Of a DNA stretch of 64,000 nucleotides, positions 33,963 through 43,143 are shown in pieces. This stretch comes from Archangium sp. (lineage in GTDB: Bacteria > Myxococcota > Myxococcia > Myxococcales > Myxococcaceae). The translations under genes were made by a program, and so were the position numbers. The DNA lies in the NCBI GenBank assembly GCA_030681645.1, contig JAUXRX010000009.1, positions 310,001 to 374,000 of the forward strand, read 5' to 3'. The notes below the pieces were generated by a model, which did not search any database, was not told where the DNA came from, and saw only the letters and a program-made list of their open reading frames with translations. The stretch's first letter is position 1. Each line of letters starts with the position of its first letter.

Positions 33963-35066
33963 ATGTCTTCGGTCCTGCTGCTCTGCCTGCTGGCTGCGTC
34001 GCCCGACGGGGGCGTGGAAGAAGCAGTCGATGGGGGCCTCACGGATCTGAAGCTGGTGCCGATCGTCGCGCCTGCGTACAGCCCCGAGCTGAGCTTCTTC
34101 ATCGTGGCCGGCGGGGTGGCGACGTGGAACGGCAGCGCGAACGTTCCGCGTTCGTCGTTGGCGGTGGTGGCGGGGGTGTCCACCATCGGGGGGTTCCTCA
34201 CCCAGACGCGGCTGACCTCGTACTGGATGGAGGATCGGGTGCGCCTGGCGGCCTTCGTGGACGTGAGAGATCAGCCTGATCACTACTTCGGCAAGGGCTT
34301 CGAGAACGGGCTCAACCGCCCCCAGGGCGCGGACACGACGGCGTACCGGCGCACGGCGTGGCTGGTGAACCCGCATCTGCAGGTGTTGATCAGGCCCTCG
34401 CTCTTCTTCGGCACGGTGGCGGACTTCACCGGGACGCTGGCGAACGCGGTGTCGGCGGGCATGGCGGCTGATCCCGACTTCCAGTCGCGGGGCGGGGCGA
34501 GCGTCGTCAACTCGGGCCTGGGGTTCTCGCTCACGTGGGACACGCGCGACGTGCCGGTCAACGCGCGCACGGGCATGGTGCTCTCGGCGCAGTGGCTCGC
34601 CTACGGCCCGTGGTTCGCGGGCACCACGCGGTGGCAGTCGCTCACGCTCGACTACCGGCAGCACGTCACGCTCTTCCGCGAAGGGAGCACGTTGAGCTGG
34701 CAGCTCAAGCACCGCTCGACCTGGGGCGACGTGCCGTGGAGCGACCTCTCGCAGCTGGGCACGCCGTGGGATCTGCGCGCCTACCGCTGGGGCCGCTACC
34801 GCGACGCGAGCGCCACGTTCGCGCTGGTGGAGTACCGCTACATGTTCCCCTTTCCCAAGGACACCATCTGGGCGCGGCTGGGGGCCGCGGTGTGGCTGGG
34901 GGTGGGCGCGCTCGGCTCGGGGTTGCTGCCCGACGTGACGCAGCTGCTGCCCGCCGCGGGCCTGGGGCTGCGGGTGGTGGTGCAGGACCGGGTGACGGTG
35001 CGCTTCGACTTCGGGCTGGGCCGCAGCTCCTACGCCTTCTACTTTCAGTTCCTGGAGGCCTTCTGA
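33963..35066 (+). CDS. Omp85/BamA-type outer-membrane barrel
   Basis: A 367-residue protein with a signal peptide and a C-terminal beta barrel of the surface-antigen (D15) type. Strand patterns include GLGFSLTWDTRDVPVNARTG, which is the conserved start of the barrel, and WDLRAYRWGRYRDASATFALVEYRY, containing the lid-loop region. The terminal residue is Phe (FLEAF), as required for barrel recognition. POTRA domains are absent, so it resembles short patatin/TamA-like barrels rather than BamA. It may insert or translocate an outer-membrane or secreted partner. Confidence 0.78.
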   Translation: MSSVLLLCLLAASPDGGVEEAVDGGLTDLKLVPIVAPAYSPELSFFIVAGGVATWNGSANVPRSSLAVVAGVSTIGGFLTQTRLTSYWMEDRVRLAAFVDVRDQPDHYFGKGFENGLNRPQGADTTAYRRTAWLVNPHLQVLIRPSLFFGTVADFTGTLANAVSAGMAADPDFQSRGGASVVNSGLGFSLTWDTRDVPVNARTGMVLSAQWLAYGPWFAGTTRWQSLTLDYRQHVTLFREGSTLSWQLKHRSTWGDVPWSDLSQLGTPWDLRAYRWGRYRDASATFALVEYRYMFPFPKDTIWARLGAAVWLGVGALGSGLLPDVTQLLPAAGLGLRVVVQDRVTVRFDFGLGRSSYAFYFQFLEAF

Positions 35067-35110
35067 CGTTGAGCGTGTCGGCCCAGACGAAGGCGAAGGT
35101 GCAGCTGCCG

Positions 35111-35641
35111 ATGAAGGCAGACGGCTCGTTGCGTCTGGGCATCGTGGCCGACACGCACTCGGCGCCGCACGAGCAGGGGCTGCGTCACCTCGCGGCGCAG
35201 AAGCCCGACTTCATCCTGCACGGGGGCGACATCGGCGACCTCGCGGTGCTCGACCAGCTCGCCACCATCGCGCCGGTGCACGCGGTGCGGGGCAACATCG
35301 ACGTTCGCGCAGCGCACCTTCCCGACGTGCTGGTGCTCGAGTTGACGCACGCGGGAAGAACGGAGCTCACGCTGCTGCTCACGCACATCGCGATCGCGGG
35401 ACCGCGCATCAGGGCGGACGCGGCGAAGCTGGCGCGCGCTGCGCACGCCAGCGTGATTCTCTGCGGTCACTCGCACGTACCGTTCATCGGGCAGGAGCGG
35501 GGGCTGTCGATCTTCAACCCGGGCTCGATCGGGCCCAGGCGCTTCCACCTGCCGATCCTCTTCGGCGTGATGGAGCTGAGCCCGACCGAGGTGAAGCTGC
35601 GCCACTACGACTGCGAGACGGGCGCCGAGTGGCGCCCGTGA
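35111..35641 (+). CDS. YfcE/MJ0936-type metallophosphoesterase
   Basis: From ATG 35111 the protein has 176 residues; TTG 35069, closer to a GGAGG site, would add 14. It has all the calcineurin-like metal motifs in order: VADTHS (Asp-x-His), [18 protein letters not shown] and CGHSH. Family members hydrolyse phosphodiesters with Mn2+. It lies directly after the Omp85-type gene and may be translated from the same message. Confidence 0.88.
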   Translation: MKADGSLRLGIVADTHSAPHEQGLRHLAAQKPDFILHGGDIGDLAVLDQLATIAPVHAVRGNIDVRAAHLPDVLVLELTHAGRTELTLLLTHIAIAGPRIRADAAKLARAAHASVILCGHSHVPFIGQERGLSIFNPGSIGPRRFHLPILFGVMELSPTEVKLRHYDCETGAEWRP

Positions 35642-35650
35642 ACGCGGCGC

Positions 35651-38185
35651 CTATTTGCGCGGAATGGGAATGTCTCCGTCGCGGCCCAACCAATTGGTCG
35701 TCACAACGCCGGCCGAAGTCCTGCTGTGCCAGGATCCTTCGCTCGGCCTCCAAACCGCGAAGTCGACCTTGTCGTCACCCTCATGGTAGCGACCTGGCAC
35801 CGGGATATCTGACGGAGCTCCCCATTGTTGAGAGGTCTGGGCACCAGTGACGCCATCTCTCACGAACCAGACCCCCTCAGCAGGTCTCCACACAGCCAGA
35901 TCCGTCCTGCCGTCGCCGCTGTAGTCCTGGGGAACAGGAACATCGCTCGTCGTGCCCCATGGGTAGGACTCCGTCCTGCCAAAGTAACTGCTGAACCACA
36001 GAAAGTAGGCCTGCGGCCCTTCGTTGGTCTCAGGTCTCCAAACCGCGAAGTCTGTCCTTGCGTCCCAGTCATAGCGGCCAGGAACGGGCACGTCGCCCGG
36101 TGCACCAAACTGCTTTTGAAGCAGCGCGCCGTTGGAGCTCTGCAGAACGAACCAGACACCAATTGGCGCGTCCGGAGTCCCCGGTCGCCAAACCGCAAAG
36201 TCAACAAACGTGTCGCCATCGTAGTCGCCCGGTACGGGGATATCCCCCGCGGTTCCCCACTGCTGAGTCATCGTGGTGCCGTCGGAACTCTTGAGGATGA
36301 ACCACGTTCCGCCAACTGGCCGCCAGACGGCGATGTCGAGCTGCCGATCTCTATCGAAGTCACCTGAGACCGGAATGTCACCAGCCGTTCCCCACTGCTC
36401 GCCTGCATTGCTCGCGATCGACCAGACGCCCGTCTGCGGGTTCCAGATCGTCGGGTTTGCCTGGCTCAGGGTCAGTCCAGCCGGGCGGGGGTGGAAGTCC
36501 TGAAGCCAAATCTCCTCTGGTCCGTACAGCGCAGTGCCGGCGGGAGGAGACACCACTCTGCGCCGCACGATGATCCGGTGGCTGCTCACCGTGATCGCCT
36601 CGTCGCCAGCGATTCCGTCGATGTTCGCGAAATAGGTGCCGCGGTTTCCCAGGAACTCACCCGTCGATCCGACCTGAGCCGAGCCAGCGCCCTGCCACGC
36701 GGTCGCTGCCGAGCCGAGGCCAGCGAGCTTGACGACCATTCCGTTGAACTGGCCATTGAACGTGTCGTCGATGCCTCTCGAGTTGACGACGACTGCGTCC
36801 TTGCGGCCGTCTCCGTTCACGTCGGAAAGGTAGGTCCCTCGATTGCCGAGGAGCGCGGAGGGCCCATTGAGCGCCGGTGCTACGAAGGCCGAGCCATTGG
36901 AACGGAAGACGAGCGCTGTGCCGCTCCTGAAGAGCACCAGGTCGGCCATCGGCTTGCCCTGGGCCGAGAGATCGCCCGTGACGTCACCGAGCTGAATGGA
37001 GAAAGAGAGAGGGATGTGGCTCCAGGGGCTGCCATTGAGCGTCATGCCCTCAAAGTCACTGAAGCTGCTGCTCGAGAGCCAGATCTCCGAAGCGGCAAAC
37101 GCACGGCTCAGGGGAATCGAGCGACGAACGTTGACCGCGTCTTCGCTGACGCTGATGGCGTCTGCCGCGCCGTCGCCCGTGACGTCTGCGAAGAACGTCC
37201 CGTGGCGGCCGTAGATCGCCGAGTCCCAGGTTTCTTCGGGCAGCATGATCCCTCTCCCGGTGGAGCGACGGATCATCACACTCCCGCTGTTGACCGCGAT
37301 GAGATCGGCTCTCAGGTCGCCGTCGACGTCGGCGAAGTGCGTGCCGTGATCTCCAACGAAGGGCGTCGACGAGAGCGTCTGCGCCACGCCAAACGAGGTT
37401 CCGTTGGAGAACCTCGCGACGACGCCAGTCGACAGCACATTGATGGCGTCCGCCTTTCCATCGCCATCGACGTCGGCAAAGTAGTCAGGCCGCCCATACT
37501 CGCGCTGCGCGCCGACCTTGTCGGTCTCGCTCAGGTTGATCAGTTGCTTCCTGTCTGGCTTGCAGTAATTCATGACTGAATAGAGATCCCACGGGCCGAC
37601 GGTGTAGTGCGCGAGCGCACCATCAGCTGCCTGGGTCGAGCAACTGCTCAGGCCCAGCAGCGGATCGTTGCGGAACTGCTCGTGGGCGAAGCCCAGCACG
37701 TGGCCAATCTCATGAACCGCCGTCGCGTGAAGGCAGCGTTCCCTTGCCCTCTCCGAGCTGCGGCAGGGGCTGTCTGGGAAGGCCGAATAGGTGAAGGCGA
37801 GGTCGATCGCTCCATATTCTACGCCTTCGAGGTGGAATCCCCGCCCGGAGAAGAAGATCGATTCGTCTTGAATGATGCCGATCTCGGCGTTCGAGACGGG
37901 AACGGTGCAGTTGCCGAAGCCAGAGAATGTGATGCCGGTCGCCCGTGACCACTCGTTCGCAGCGTCCGCGATGACCCGGCGGTCGCCTTCGGGAATGCTC
38001 GACGTGCGAAAGCAGACGCGGAGGTTCTTTCTCGCAAACCTGACCGACGGCTGAACGATCAGGGCGGCGGTCTCCGACTTCGAGGCCTTCTCGACGAGAT
38101 GGTGTTCCTCCGTGGGCCTGGGTGCCTCGCAGCCGGCGAGGCAGACGAGCCAACTCGAATAGTAGACAAAGCATGAAAACTTCAT
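35651..38185 (-). CDS. Secreted HExxH metalloprotease with VCBS/WRP repeats
   Basis: From ATG 38185 the 844-residue lipoprotein (LAGC) has a metzincin-type zinc site AVHEIGHVLGFAHEQ (HExxHxxGxxH) and a Met-turn candidate SVMNYC at about residue 200. FG-GAP/VCBS-like repeats follow (YFADVDGDGKADAI, HFADVDGDLRADLI, YLSDVNGDGRKDAV). The C-terminus has five near-identical repeats of DIPVPGDYDGD ... DFAVWRP, plus a partial one. It should digest proteins outside the cell. The gene and the kelch genes next to it have visibly lower GC than the window average, suggesting relatively recent acquisition. It is convergent with the phosphoesterase gene. Confidence 0.85.
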   Translation of the reverse strand: MKFSCFVYYSSWLVCLAGCEAPRPTEEHHLVEKASKSETAALIVQPSVRFARKNLRVCFRTSSIPEGDRRVIADAANEWSRATGITFSGFGNCTVPVSNAEIGIIQDESIFFSGRGFHLEGVEYGAIDLAFTYSAFPDSPCRSSERARERCLHATAVHEIGHVLGFAHEQFRNDPLLGLSSCSTQAADGALAHYTVGPWDLYSVMNYCKPDRKQLINLSETDKVGAQREYGRPDYFADVDGDGKADAINVLSTGVVARFSNGTSFGVAQTLSSTPFVGDHGTHFADVDGDLRADLIAVNSGSVMIRRSTGRGIMLPEETWDSAIYGRHGTFFADVTGDGAADAISVSEDAVNVRRSIPLSRAFAASEIWLSSSSFSDFEGMTLNGSPWSHIPLSFSIQLGDVTGDLSAQGKPMADLVLFRSGTALVFRSNGSAFVAPALNGPSALLGNRGTYLSDVNGDGRKDAVVVNSRGIDDTFNGQFNGMVVKLAGLGSAATAWQGAGSAQVGSTGEFLGNRGTYFANIDGIAGDEAITVSSHRIIVRRRVVSPPAGTALYGPEEIWLQDFHPRPAGLTLSQANPTIWNPQTGVWSIASNAGEQWGTAGDIPVSGDFDRDRQLDIAVWRPVGGTWFILKSSDGTTMTQQWGTAGDIPVPGDYDGDTFVDFAVWRPGTPDAPIGVWFVLQSSNGALLQKQFGAPGDVPVPGRYDWDARTDFAVWRPETNEGPQAYFLWFSSYFGRTESYPWGTTSDVPVPQDYSGDGRTDLAVWRPAEGVWFVRDGVTGAQTSQQWGAPSDIPVPGRYHEGDDKVDFAVWRPSEGSWHSRTSAGVVTTNWLGRDGDIPIPRK

Positions 38186-38498
38186 TTTCTGTTTTCTCCC
38201 TGATCCCTGAATGGGTGGCCCGAACAAGCCATCAGGCCCACCAAGTGGTCAGCGGCGGTTGATTCCGTCACGGCGTGAAGCAGATGGTCGTATCGAAACG
38301 CGCCGTCGAGTTCGTCGACGGGGTCGTCAGTCCCCGCGATGGTGATTCGGCGCGAGTCCGTGACGGAATGCCAAGCCTCCGGCAACTGGGTTGATGGTGT
38401 TTGGCCGGCCACGACGGAGTGGTTCCTTCGGCTGAAGCTCGCAATCTCGTCCTGGACTTGCGCTGGACTCGCACGGGCACTTTGGGGAGAGTCTCCCC
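38186..38498. other. Divergent intergenic region, possible gene remnant
   Basis: About 310 nt between the metalloprotease and the first kelch gene. On the minus strand two frames show protein-like fragments (TPSTQLPEAWHSVTDSRRI; TNSTARFDTTICFTP then stop) but no intact start or continuous frame. This may be a decayed coding fragment. A GGGGAGAG ribosome site for the kelch gene is at its end. Confidence 0.35.
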
Positions 38499-39716
38499 AT
38501 GCTGAGGACGTTGGCGGCGATGGTGGCGGTACTTGTCTCGCCATCCTGTACGTACCCAGTGACGATCGAGGAGTCGACGCCGACGGGCGGTGGCGCTGGC
38601 GAAGTCCTTGGCGGAGGCCTCGGCGGTGGAATGGGCGGAGGCCTCGGCGGTGGAATGGGCGGAGGCCTCGGCGGTGGAATGGGGGGAGGCCTCGGCGGTG
38701 GAACGGGCGGAGGCCTGGGCGGTGGAACGGGCGGAGGCCTCGGCGGTGGCGCGGGTGGAGGCACCGGCGGTGGCACTGGTGGAGGCACTGGTGGAGGCAC
38801 CGGCGGTGGCACCGGTGGAGGACTCGGCGGTGGAACCGGGGGCGCGACTTCCGCGAGCGTGACGGTGCTGCCCATCAGCCTTCCCGCGCCGGTACACGAG
38901 CCTGCTGTGGCCTATGATGGTCAATGGGTCTGGATCTTCGGAGGACTCACCGCGAGCGGTGTCTTCTCTGACGCCGTGCTCAAGTTCGATCCCGTCACCG
39001 AAACGCTCCAGACGACCACCCTCCAGCTTCCCTTCGGGCGTCAGGCGAGCGCTGCAATCGCATACAAGGGCTTCATCTATCTCATCGGTGGGCGCCGGAC
39101 GCAGAGCGTCTTGTTGACGCAGATCCTCCGCTTCGATCCGTCGACCGGCATCTTCACTGTCATGAACGCCACCCTTCCCACCGCGCGCTACAACATGGCG
39201 CTCGGGCCAGGAGCGACCTCGATCTTCCTCTTTGGCGGCTACGACTACACTGGGGGCCTGCCGGACGTGCTGTCCTACGACCCGAGCACGGACGTGCTCA
39301 CTGCGCTTCCAACGAGTCTCATCCCAGGGCGGGAGTCACCCGTCGCCGTGCGCACCGGTACCCAGATCCACCTGCTTGGTGGCTCAACCCTCACCTCGTT
39401 CCTCACACGCGTCGATCGCTTCGATCTCGCGAGCGAACAGGTCGTCCCGACCAACGCGGTGTTGCCGCGCGAGGCCTGGCAGCCCGCGCCCATGGTCATC
39501 GATGGTGTGGTCTACCTGTACGGGGGAAACGGTGTGTTCTCGGTCACGCGCTTCGACCCGGTCACTGAGCAGTCCATGCTGGTCCCCGGCGTCACCATTC
39601 CGCATACCCATATGGGGCGAGGGGCGATTGGGCTCCCGGGGCGTGGCTACGTCTTCGGAGGGTCCAACGCGAGCGGCAGTCAGACCTTCGACACCATCGT
39701 CCGTTTCGTCCCGTGA
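38499..39716 (+). CDS. Kelch-repeat lipoprotein with polyglycine linker (copy 1)
   Basis: A 405-residue secreted protein. It has a signal peptide ending near Cys17 (VLVSPSCTYP, an atypical lipobox) and an ~85-residue linker made only of Gly-Gly-Gly-x units (GGGLGGGMGGGLGGGTGG). A six-bladed kelch propeller follows (GQWVWIFGGLTASG, GFIYLIGGRRTQS, SIFLFGGYDYTGG, QIHLLGGSTLTS, GVVYLYGGNGVFS, GYVFGGSNASG). The linker DNA is a 24-bp tandem repeat (see the repeat at 38606). It is paralogous to the next gene and leads towards an ECF sigma operon. Confidence 0.85.
   Translation: MLRTLAAMVAVLVSPSCTYPVTIEESTPTGGGAGEVLGGGLGGGMGGGLGGGMGGGLGGGMGGGLGGGTGGGLGGGTGGGLGGGAGGGTGGGTGGGTGGGTGGGTGGGLGGGTGGATSASVTVLPISLPAPVHEPAVAYDGQWVWIFGGLTASGVFSDAVLKFDPVTETLQTTTLQLPFGRQASAAIAYKGFIYLIGGRRTQSVLLTQILRFDPSTGIFTVMNATLPTARYNMALGPGATSIFLFGGYDYTGGLPDVLSYDPSTDVLTALPTSLIPGRESPVAVRTGTQIHLLGGSTLTSFLTRVDRFDLASEQVVPTNAVLPREAWQPAPMVIDGVVYLYGGNGVFSVTRFDPVTEQSMLVPGVTIPHTHMGRGAIGLPGRGYVFGGSNASGSQTFDTIVRFVP
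38606..38850. repeat. Tandem minisatellite (24-bp ggcggaggcctcggcggtggaatg-type units)
   Basis: Near-perfect 24-bp units, degenerating to 12- and 18-bp GGC-GGT-GGA-ACT variants, encode the Gly-rich linker of kelch copy 1. The second kelch gene carries only a few units, so the tract has expanded or contracted since the duplication. Repeat slippage here would change linker length in frame. Confidence 0.85.
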
Positions 39717-39771
39717 GACGGCTTCATGCGCCGCGGTGGACATGAACGGGTACTTTGGGGAGAGTCGCCGC

Positions 39772-40758
39772 ATGCTGAGGGCGTTGGTGGCGATCGCGGT
39801 GGTGCTCATCTCGCCATCCTGTACGTACCCAGTGATGATCGAGGAGACGCCTGTCGCGGGTGGTGGCGTCGGCGGTGGAACCGGTGGCGCGACTTCGGCG
39901 AGCGTGACGGTTCTGCCCGTCAGCCTTCCTACGCCGGTGCACGAGCCCGCTGTGGCCTATGATGGACAATGGGTCTGGATCTTCGGAGGGCTCACTTCGA
40001 GCGGGGTGTTCTCTGATGCAGTCCTGAAGTTCGATCCCTCAACCGAAACACTCCAGACGACCGCCCTCCGCCTTCCCTTCGGACGTCAGTCGAGTTCGGC
40101 GATCGCCTACAAAGGGTTCATCTATCTCTTCGGCGGACGCAGCACGCAGAGCGTCTTGCTGACGCAGATCCTCCGCTTCGATCCGTCGACGGGTCTCTTC
40201 ACTGTGATGAGCGCGACGCTCCCGACCGCGCGCTACAACATGGCGCTGGGCCCGGGCGCGAATTCGATCCTCGTCTTCGGGGGCTACGACTACACGAAAC
40301 TCTCGGACGTGCTGTCCTACGACCCGAGCGCGGACGTGCTCACGGCACTTCCAGCCAGCCTCAGTCCAGGGCGGGAGTCGCCCGTAGCCGTGCGCTCGGG
40401 CTCCCAGATCTACCTGCTCGGTGGCTCGACCATCACCTCGTTCCTGACGCGCATCGACCGCTTCGACGTGGCGAGTCAACAGCTGGTCGCGACCAACGCA
40501 GTCTTGCCGCAGGAGGCCTGGCAGCCGGCACCCATGGTCATCGATGGAGTGGCCTACATGTACGGGGGCAACGGCGTGTCCTCGGTCACGCGCTTCGACC
40601 CCGCCACCGAACAGGCGGCCCTGGTCCCCGGCGTCACCATTCCGCACACCCACATGGGACGGGGCGCCCTCGGGGTCGAGGGTCGTGGTTACGTCTTCGG
40701 AGGGTCCAACGCGAGCGGAAGTCAGACCTTCGACACCATCATCCGCTTCGTCCCGTGA
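39772..40758 (+). CDS. Kelch-repeat lipoprotein (copy 2)
   Basis: From ATG 39772, with a GGGGAGAG site 7 nt upstream, this 328-residue protein is a close paralogue of copy 1. It has the same signal (VLISPSCTYPV), the same ending (TFDTIIRFVP) and the same six kelch blades. Its linker is short (GGGVGGGTGGATS). Even the 5' context (actttggggagagtc) is conserved between the copies, so the duplication included the leader. Its stop overlaps the GTG of the next gene. Confidence 0.85.
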   Translation: MLRALVAIAVVLISPSCTYPVMIEETPVAGGGVGGGTGGATSASVTVLPVSLPTPVHEPAVAYDGQWVWIFGGLTSSGVFSDAVLKFDPSTETLQTTALRLPFGRQSSSAIAYKGFIYLFGGRSTQSVLLTQILRFDPSTGLFTVMSATLPTARYNMALGPGANSILVFGGYDYTKLSDVLSYDPSADVLTALPASLSPGRESPVAVRSGSQIYLLGGSTITSFLTRIDRFDVASQQLVATNAVLPQEAWQPAPMVIDGVAYMYGGNGVSSVTRFDPATEQAALVPGVTIPHTHMGRGALGVEGRGYVFGGSNASGSQTFDTIIRFVP

Positions 40759-41639
40759 GGCGGCCACAGGTGCGCCTCGCTCGGCTGGCTTGCCTCCTCG
40801 GGGTGGTGGCGTCGTCGGGCTTCGCGGCGCCGTTGCCCGTCACGCTCATCTGGAAGGCCCCGGAAGCGTGCCCCCAGTACCCTGAGGTGTGGTCGCGTCT
40901 CACCGAGCGGCTCGGGCGAACCCCGAGCGCCGAGGGTGCTTCTTTTGCCGCGCGCGGGCAGGTCGAGAAGGCCGAAAATGGGTGGCGAGTCGAACTGCAG
41001 ACGCTCACCGCCGCAGGAGCAGGGGTCCGGGTTTTGACGAACTCGAGTTGTGAGGAATTGACCCGGGCCGCCATCCTCGTCCTCGCGCTCGCCATCGACC
41101 CGACGCTCGAACCCCCGCCCGAGGTGAAGCCACGGTCGCTGTGGCTCGCGCTTGGGCCCCAGGTGGCGATTGGCGCCACCCCGTTTCCTGCTCCCGGTTT
41201 GGCGGGGAAGGTCACGCTGGACCTGACCCCTGTCTCGCTCGATCTCTCCATCGGGACGTTCCTCCAGCAACGGCTCACACGCGACGGAGGCCGAGCCGTT
41301 CGAGTCTCGGTGCCGATCGAAGGCGGCCTCGCCACCTGTCTCGGGCTTCGCGCAGAGAGGCTTCTGGTGCAGGCCTGTGTGGCCCTGCAGGCGGCGCTCT
41401 TCGTCGCCGAGGCGGAAGGGGTCGAGCGCCCGCGTCTGGGGCAGGGGGCCCTTCTCTCGGCGGGTCCCCGCGTTCAGGCGCGCGTCCTGCTGACCTCGTG
41501 GGTCGCGCTGCGCCTGGTGGGGGACGTCTCCGTGGCCATGCTTCGCCCCAGGTTTCTGTTTGCCGACGACTCGGAGGCCTGGGTGCCAGGGCTGGTTTCG
41601 GGCGGAGGCGCCCTGCTCGTCGAATTCAAGGTCTGGTGA
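40755..41639 (+). CDS. Secreted hypothetical protein of the ECF operon
   Basis: GTG 40755 overlaps the kelch stop (GTGA). The 294-residue product has a signal peptide (LARLACLLGVVASSGFA) and a small N-terminal domain (LIWKAPEACPQYPEVWSRL). A beta-rich C-terminal half with barrel-like strands follows (SLWLALGPQVAIGATPFPAPG, VSVPIEGGLATCLGLRAERLLVQAC). Proteins of this design are often encoded next to ECF sigma factors in myxobacteria. Function is unknown. Confidence 0.7.
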   Translation: MRRPQVRLARLACLLGVVASSGFAAPLPVTLIWKAPEACPQYPEVWSRLTERLGRTPSAEGASFAARGQVEKAENGWRVELQTLTAAGAGVRVLTNSSCEELTRAAILVLALAIDPTLEPPPEVKPRSLWLALGPQVAIGATPFPAPGLAGKVTLDLTPVSLDLSIGTFLQQRLTRDGGRAVRVSVPIEGGLATCLGLRAERLLVQACVALQAALFVAEAEGVERPRLGQGALLSAGPRVQARVLLTSWVALRLVGDVSVAMLRPRFLFADDSEAWVPGLVSGGGALLVEFKVW

Positions 41640-41648
41640 CGGAAGTGC

Positions 41649-42206
41649 ATGTGCCCGGCCACTGGGGATCACGTGACTGACGCGGCCCTCAAGCGAGTCG
41701 ACACGCGCCCGCTCGACTTCGATGCCGTGTACCGCGAGTGCTTTCCATCGATCTGCAAGTCGCTGCTGCGCCTGGGGGTGCCCTCCGCTCAGCTCGACGA
41801 CGTCAGCCAGGAGGTGTTCCTTTCGATCCACCGCAAGCTCGGAGAGCTGCGCGACCCCAACTGCCTCAAGGCGTGGACGACCGCCTTCGCGATTCGCGCG
41901 GCCAGTGATGTCCGCCGTCACCTGCGACGTCGTGGAGAGACCGAAGAGGTGCCGGAGTCGATGGCAGCCCCGACCCGGACCGATGCGGGGACCGAACAGC
42001 GGCAGGGCCTCGAGCTGCTGCAGGCGGTGCTCGCGAAGCTCCCCGACGACTTCCGCGAGGTGTTCGTGCTCGTCGAGCTGGAAGAGATGAGCGGCCCCGA
42101 GGTCGCCGAAGCCCTCGGGCTCAACCTCAACACGGTCTACTCGCGGCTCCGGCTGGCGAGGGCGTCGTTCAACACCCTCATTGCCCAGCTCCAGGAGTCG
42201 CCATGA
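41649..42206 (+). CDS. ECF-type RNA polymerase sigma factor
   Basis: A 185-residue sigma factor with region 2 (YRECFPSICKSLLRLGVPSAQLDDVSQEVFLSIHRKL) and region 4 (LAKLPDDFREVFVLVELEEMSGPEVAEALGLNLNTVYSRLRLARAS, with the helix-turn-helix at its end), separated by a short linker. It is tightly followed by a membrane protein that probably holds it inactive (4-nt ATGA overlap). It may control its own operon, including the kelch genes upstream. Confidence 0.92.
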   Translation: MCPATGDHVTDAALKRVDTRPLDFDAVYRECFPSICKSLLRLGVPSAQLDDVSQEVFLSIHRKLGELRDPNCLKAWTTAFAIRAASDVRRHLRRRGETEEVPESMAAPTRTDAGTEQRQGLELLQAVLAKLPDDFREVFVLVELEEMSGPEVAEALGLNLNTVYSRLRLARASFNTLIAQLQESP

Positions 42207-42979
42207 GCGAGCTCACTCCACAGGCGCGGGCGTTTCTCAGGGCGCACAGGCACGACGGCGAGCCGAGTCCGGAAGACGCCCAACGCGTTCGGGCTGCCCT
42301 CGAGGTGAGCCTGGCGGGTGCGGCCGGAGTGGGCGCCGCGGCCTGGGTGACGAGGCTGACCCTGGTCAAGTGGGGGCTGGTGCTCACCCTGGGTCTGGGA
42401 GGGGCGGCCCTGCTGGTGCACTTGAACTCCCGAGGCGTGGGGCCGGTCACTGAGGCTGCTCCGGTGCGCACGCAGCACCAACCCGCTCCGCTGGTTCAGC
42501 CGCCAGACGTGGTCGTCGAGGCGCTTGATCCACCGGCTCCGCCCGCGCCACCGCTCGACCCCGCGCCGCCCAGCCCTGTCGTGAAGAGGCAGCGCAAGGA
42601 GACACCCGCAGCTGTCCTCGAGGCGCCGGCACCGGTCAGTCCTCCCGAGCCCACGAGCGAGCCAGCCGCCGAAGCGCCTCCCGCTCCGGTGAGTCCAGTC
42701 ACGGCCCCCCTACCGGCCGCGGAGGACGAGCTGGTGCTGGTGAGCCGGGCCCAGGAGCTTCTGGGTGAAGGGAGGCCGCGGGATGCGCTCGAAGTGCTCA
42801 CGCGCTGGGAAGTCCACTTCGCTTCGACAGGACAGTTCGCCGAGGAGGCGCTCGCAGCGCGCGCTGTCGCCCTGTGCCTGTCGGGAAACCTGGAGCAGGG
42901 TCGGGCCGTGGCGAAGCTGTATCTCGAGAAGTACCCGGCCTCGCCACAACGCAACCGCATCGAGCGAGCCTGTCCCTGA
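42203..42979 (+). CDS. Membrane protein, putative anti-sigma factor
   Basis: The start overlaps the sigma gene stop. The 258-residue protein has a short cytoplasmic N-terminus and one membrane helix (WGLVLTLGLGGAALLVHL, residues of about 57-75). A long Pro-rich periplasmic linker leads to a TPR-like C-terminal domain (DELVLVSRAQELLGEGRPRDALEVLTRW, then YLEKYPASPQRNRIERAC). The N-terminal part lacks an obvious zinc-binding anti-sigma motif, so the assignment rests on gene order. Confidence 0.7.
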   Translation: MSELTPQARAFLRAHRHDGEPSPEDAQRVRAALEVSLAGAAGVGAAAWVTRLTLVKWGLVLTLGLGGAALLVHLNSRGVGPVTEAAPVRTQHQPAPLVQPPDVVVEALDPPAPPAPPLDPAPPSPVVKRQRKETPAAVLEAPAPVSPPEPTSEPAAEAPPAPVSPVTAPLPAAEDELVLVSRAQELLGEGRPRDALEVLTRWEVHFASTGQFAEEALAARAVALCLSGNLEQGRAVAKLYLEKYPASPQRNRIERACP

Positions 42980-43143
42980 GGCGGGCACCCGCGGCACGGA
43001 GAGACGGGAGGAGTCACGAGCCTGACCCTCCCTCAACGCCCGCCCCCACGCCGCCGCCCGCTCGCCCCGCCACGAACGCGCTGTTGGGCACGCTCGATCC
43101 TTGAGTGGCCACGGGCGGGCCGTTCCGTCACGAGGCGCTCATT

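Noticed and set aside
38327-38875. Pro-rich minus-strand frame (PPPVPPP repeats)
   Set aside because: It is the antisense shadow of the Gly-rich kelch linker repeats.
39232-39771. Long upstream extension of the second kelch gene
   Set aside because: It is a different reading frame through kelch copy 1; the conserved leader and ribosome site place the start at 39772.
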